From Rhopalosiphum padi (taxonomy: Eukaryota > Arthropoda > Insecta > Hemiptera > Aphididae), in contig NC_083597.1 in NCBI RefSeq assembly GCF_020882245.1, forward strand, positions 72,456,152 to 72,520,151: DNA of 64,000 nucleotides, written 5' to 3'. Below, piece by piece: positions 63,007 through 64,000 of this stretch. The number at the start of each line of letters is the position of its first letter. Position 1 is the stretch's first letter. A program made the translations under genes and the position numbers. The notes beneath the pieces were generated by a model. The model was not told the DNA's origin. It saw nothing but the letters and a program-made list of their open reading frames with translations, and did no database searches.

Positions 63007-64000
63007 GTAAGCGTGTGTTACAATATTTTACAGATTATGTGTTTATAAATTATACTTGTACAAACAAATATTTTTTAACGTTTCTTCAAGATATTCGAGG
63101 TAAATTCCAACTTCAATTTCACCAAATACAAATGTTTACAAAAGATTTTTCTCTAAACTTTATGATATATTTAATCACAATCATCTTAACATATACCAAT
63201 TACTTGAAACCCTTAATTAAACGAAATTTTAAGTGAGCAAATAAAAACTTATGAAAAAGATGCATTTATCAATAACTATATGTCTCAAATTTAAAGTGAT
63301 GAAATTAATAAATTAATATTAATATAGACTTTTAATAAGACACAAGCATTTTTAACAATTTGTATGGATCACTTTAACAATTTACATGGTTATCATTAAC
63401 TTAATTTCCGAAATTAGTATGTTGATAAAGTCAATAAACGGACTAGTATCCGCAATCGTTATTTTTATTATCATGCCTTAAGCAATTTGTCCACAACTAT
63501 AGTATGTAGCAACTTAATTTTAAAATTTAAATTACTGAATATTTATTTTACTGTCATTTGGTGTGATAAATAATATACTGATTTAAGATTTTATAAATAC
63601 AATTAAAAAAATTGTATCTTCATTAATTAACACAATTATTTATGATTTTATCCGTATAGTTAATCAAATAGTTTAGCATGAGTTACATTAACATATAAAC
63701 AAAACATGCAATCGTTTAATATACAGATTAATGTATATACTGTGTTACCTAATTTAGTAATATATTTGTATTCAATATCAAATTAAAAAAAAGTTATTAT
63801 TATTATTTTGGTGAACTTAATTTTCTTATGTGTGATGATCTTTTAATAGCTTACTCCAAATAGGTATATAAAAATATTTTAAGATGTTACTTTATCTAAT
63901 ACTTGGTTATTGTGAACAACCATATTAATAATTAGCTAATATTTTAAAATAAATCTGTTGTTATATATTTTGAAAAAAAAGCAATTTATATTTACCAAAA
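63007..64000. other. AT-rich stretch to window end
   Basis: One 73-codon plus frame (63015-63236) contains FLTFLQDIRGKFQLQFHQI and a hydrophobic segment (LNFMIYLITIILTYTNYL). It vaguely resembles the end of a membrane protein, but its Ile/Tyr/Phe/Asn content is what AT-rich DNA yields by chance. Nothing else gene-like is visible. Confidence 0.5.

Noticed and set aside
63015..63236. Possible chemoreceptor C-terminus
   Set aside because: Hydrophobicity and an FLxxLQ-like phrase are not specific, and AT-rich DNA gives such frames readily.
1..64000. tRNA or rRNA genes
   Set aside because: No GGTTCGAnnCC B-box with a matching A-box and acceptor stem was seen, and no rRNA-like sequence. The visual scan could miss a degenerate tRNA; tRNAscan-SE would settle it.
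1..64000. CRISPR array, prophage, bacterial operon or endosymbiont DNA
   Set aside because: There are no regularly spaced repeats, no dense coding and no ribosome-binding-site-led frames. Coding density is incompatible with bacterial DNA.

Overview
The window reads as eukaryotic nuclear DNA from an insect, most probably a hemipteran of the aphid type. It is strongly AT-rich, full of short AT and ATT microsatellites and homopolymer tracts, and has no long open reading frames, no Shine-Dalgarno-led genes, no rRNA and no recognisable tRNA. The hexamers TAGGTA/TACCTA and tracts of the ATAATATTAT kind recur throughout, a texture I associate with aphid genomes. That last step is recollection, not a search, and is the weakest part of the assignment.

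No complete protein-coding gene can be supported. The longest stop-to-stop frames are about 130 codons, and nearly all are low-complexity or shadows of AT repeats. The layout is a desert of very AT-rich sequence (0.5-4 kb blocks) interrupted by roughly twenty short, CpG-bearing, GC-richer islands of 0.2-1.4 kb. The clearest are near 1.85-2.95, 9.2-10.35, 16.0-16.45, 18.4-18.9, 19.3-20.1, 24.0-24.6, 25.86-26.8, 28.74-30.1, 33.3-34.65, 35.3-35.9, 36.6-37.25, 39.78-40.13, 41.7-42.72, 51.1-51.4, 57.0-57.95 and 59.46-60.2 kb. This is what a long intron or a regulatory intergenic region of a large insect gene would look like, with islands as candidate enhancers, promoters or isolated exons. That reading is inference.

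Within the islands and at a few points between them are exon-like segments with splice signals and plausible open frames: plus strand at 16269-16424, 47066-47251, 54991-55295, 59816-59856 and 62983-63006, and minus strand at 22563-22633. None matches a family I can name, and several are open in more than one frame, so all carry low confidence. One core-promoter-like arrangement (TATA box plus initiator at correct spacing) lies at 38575-38610, directly upstream of an 89-codon open frame.

The only coding sequence I can place in a family is a decayed plus-strand fragment at 37507-37773. It resembles the extreme C-terminus of a non-LTR retrotransposon (LINE) polyprotein. A diverged interspersed repeat is visible at about 51840-52680, with a related short segment at 7357-7400. 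I saw no CRISPR, phage, virus-derived gene, toxin gene or prokaryotic operon, and nothing I can defend as a new biological system. The best leads are the exon candidates, the promoter candidate and the regular array of GC islands.
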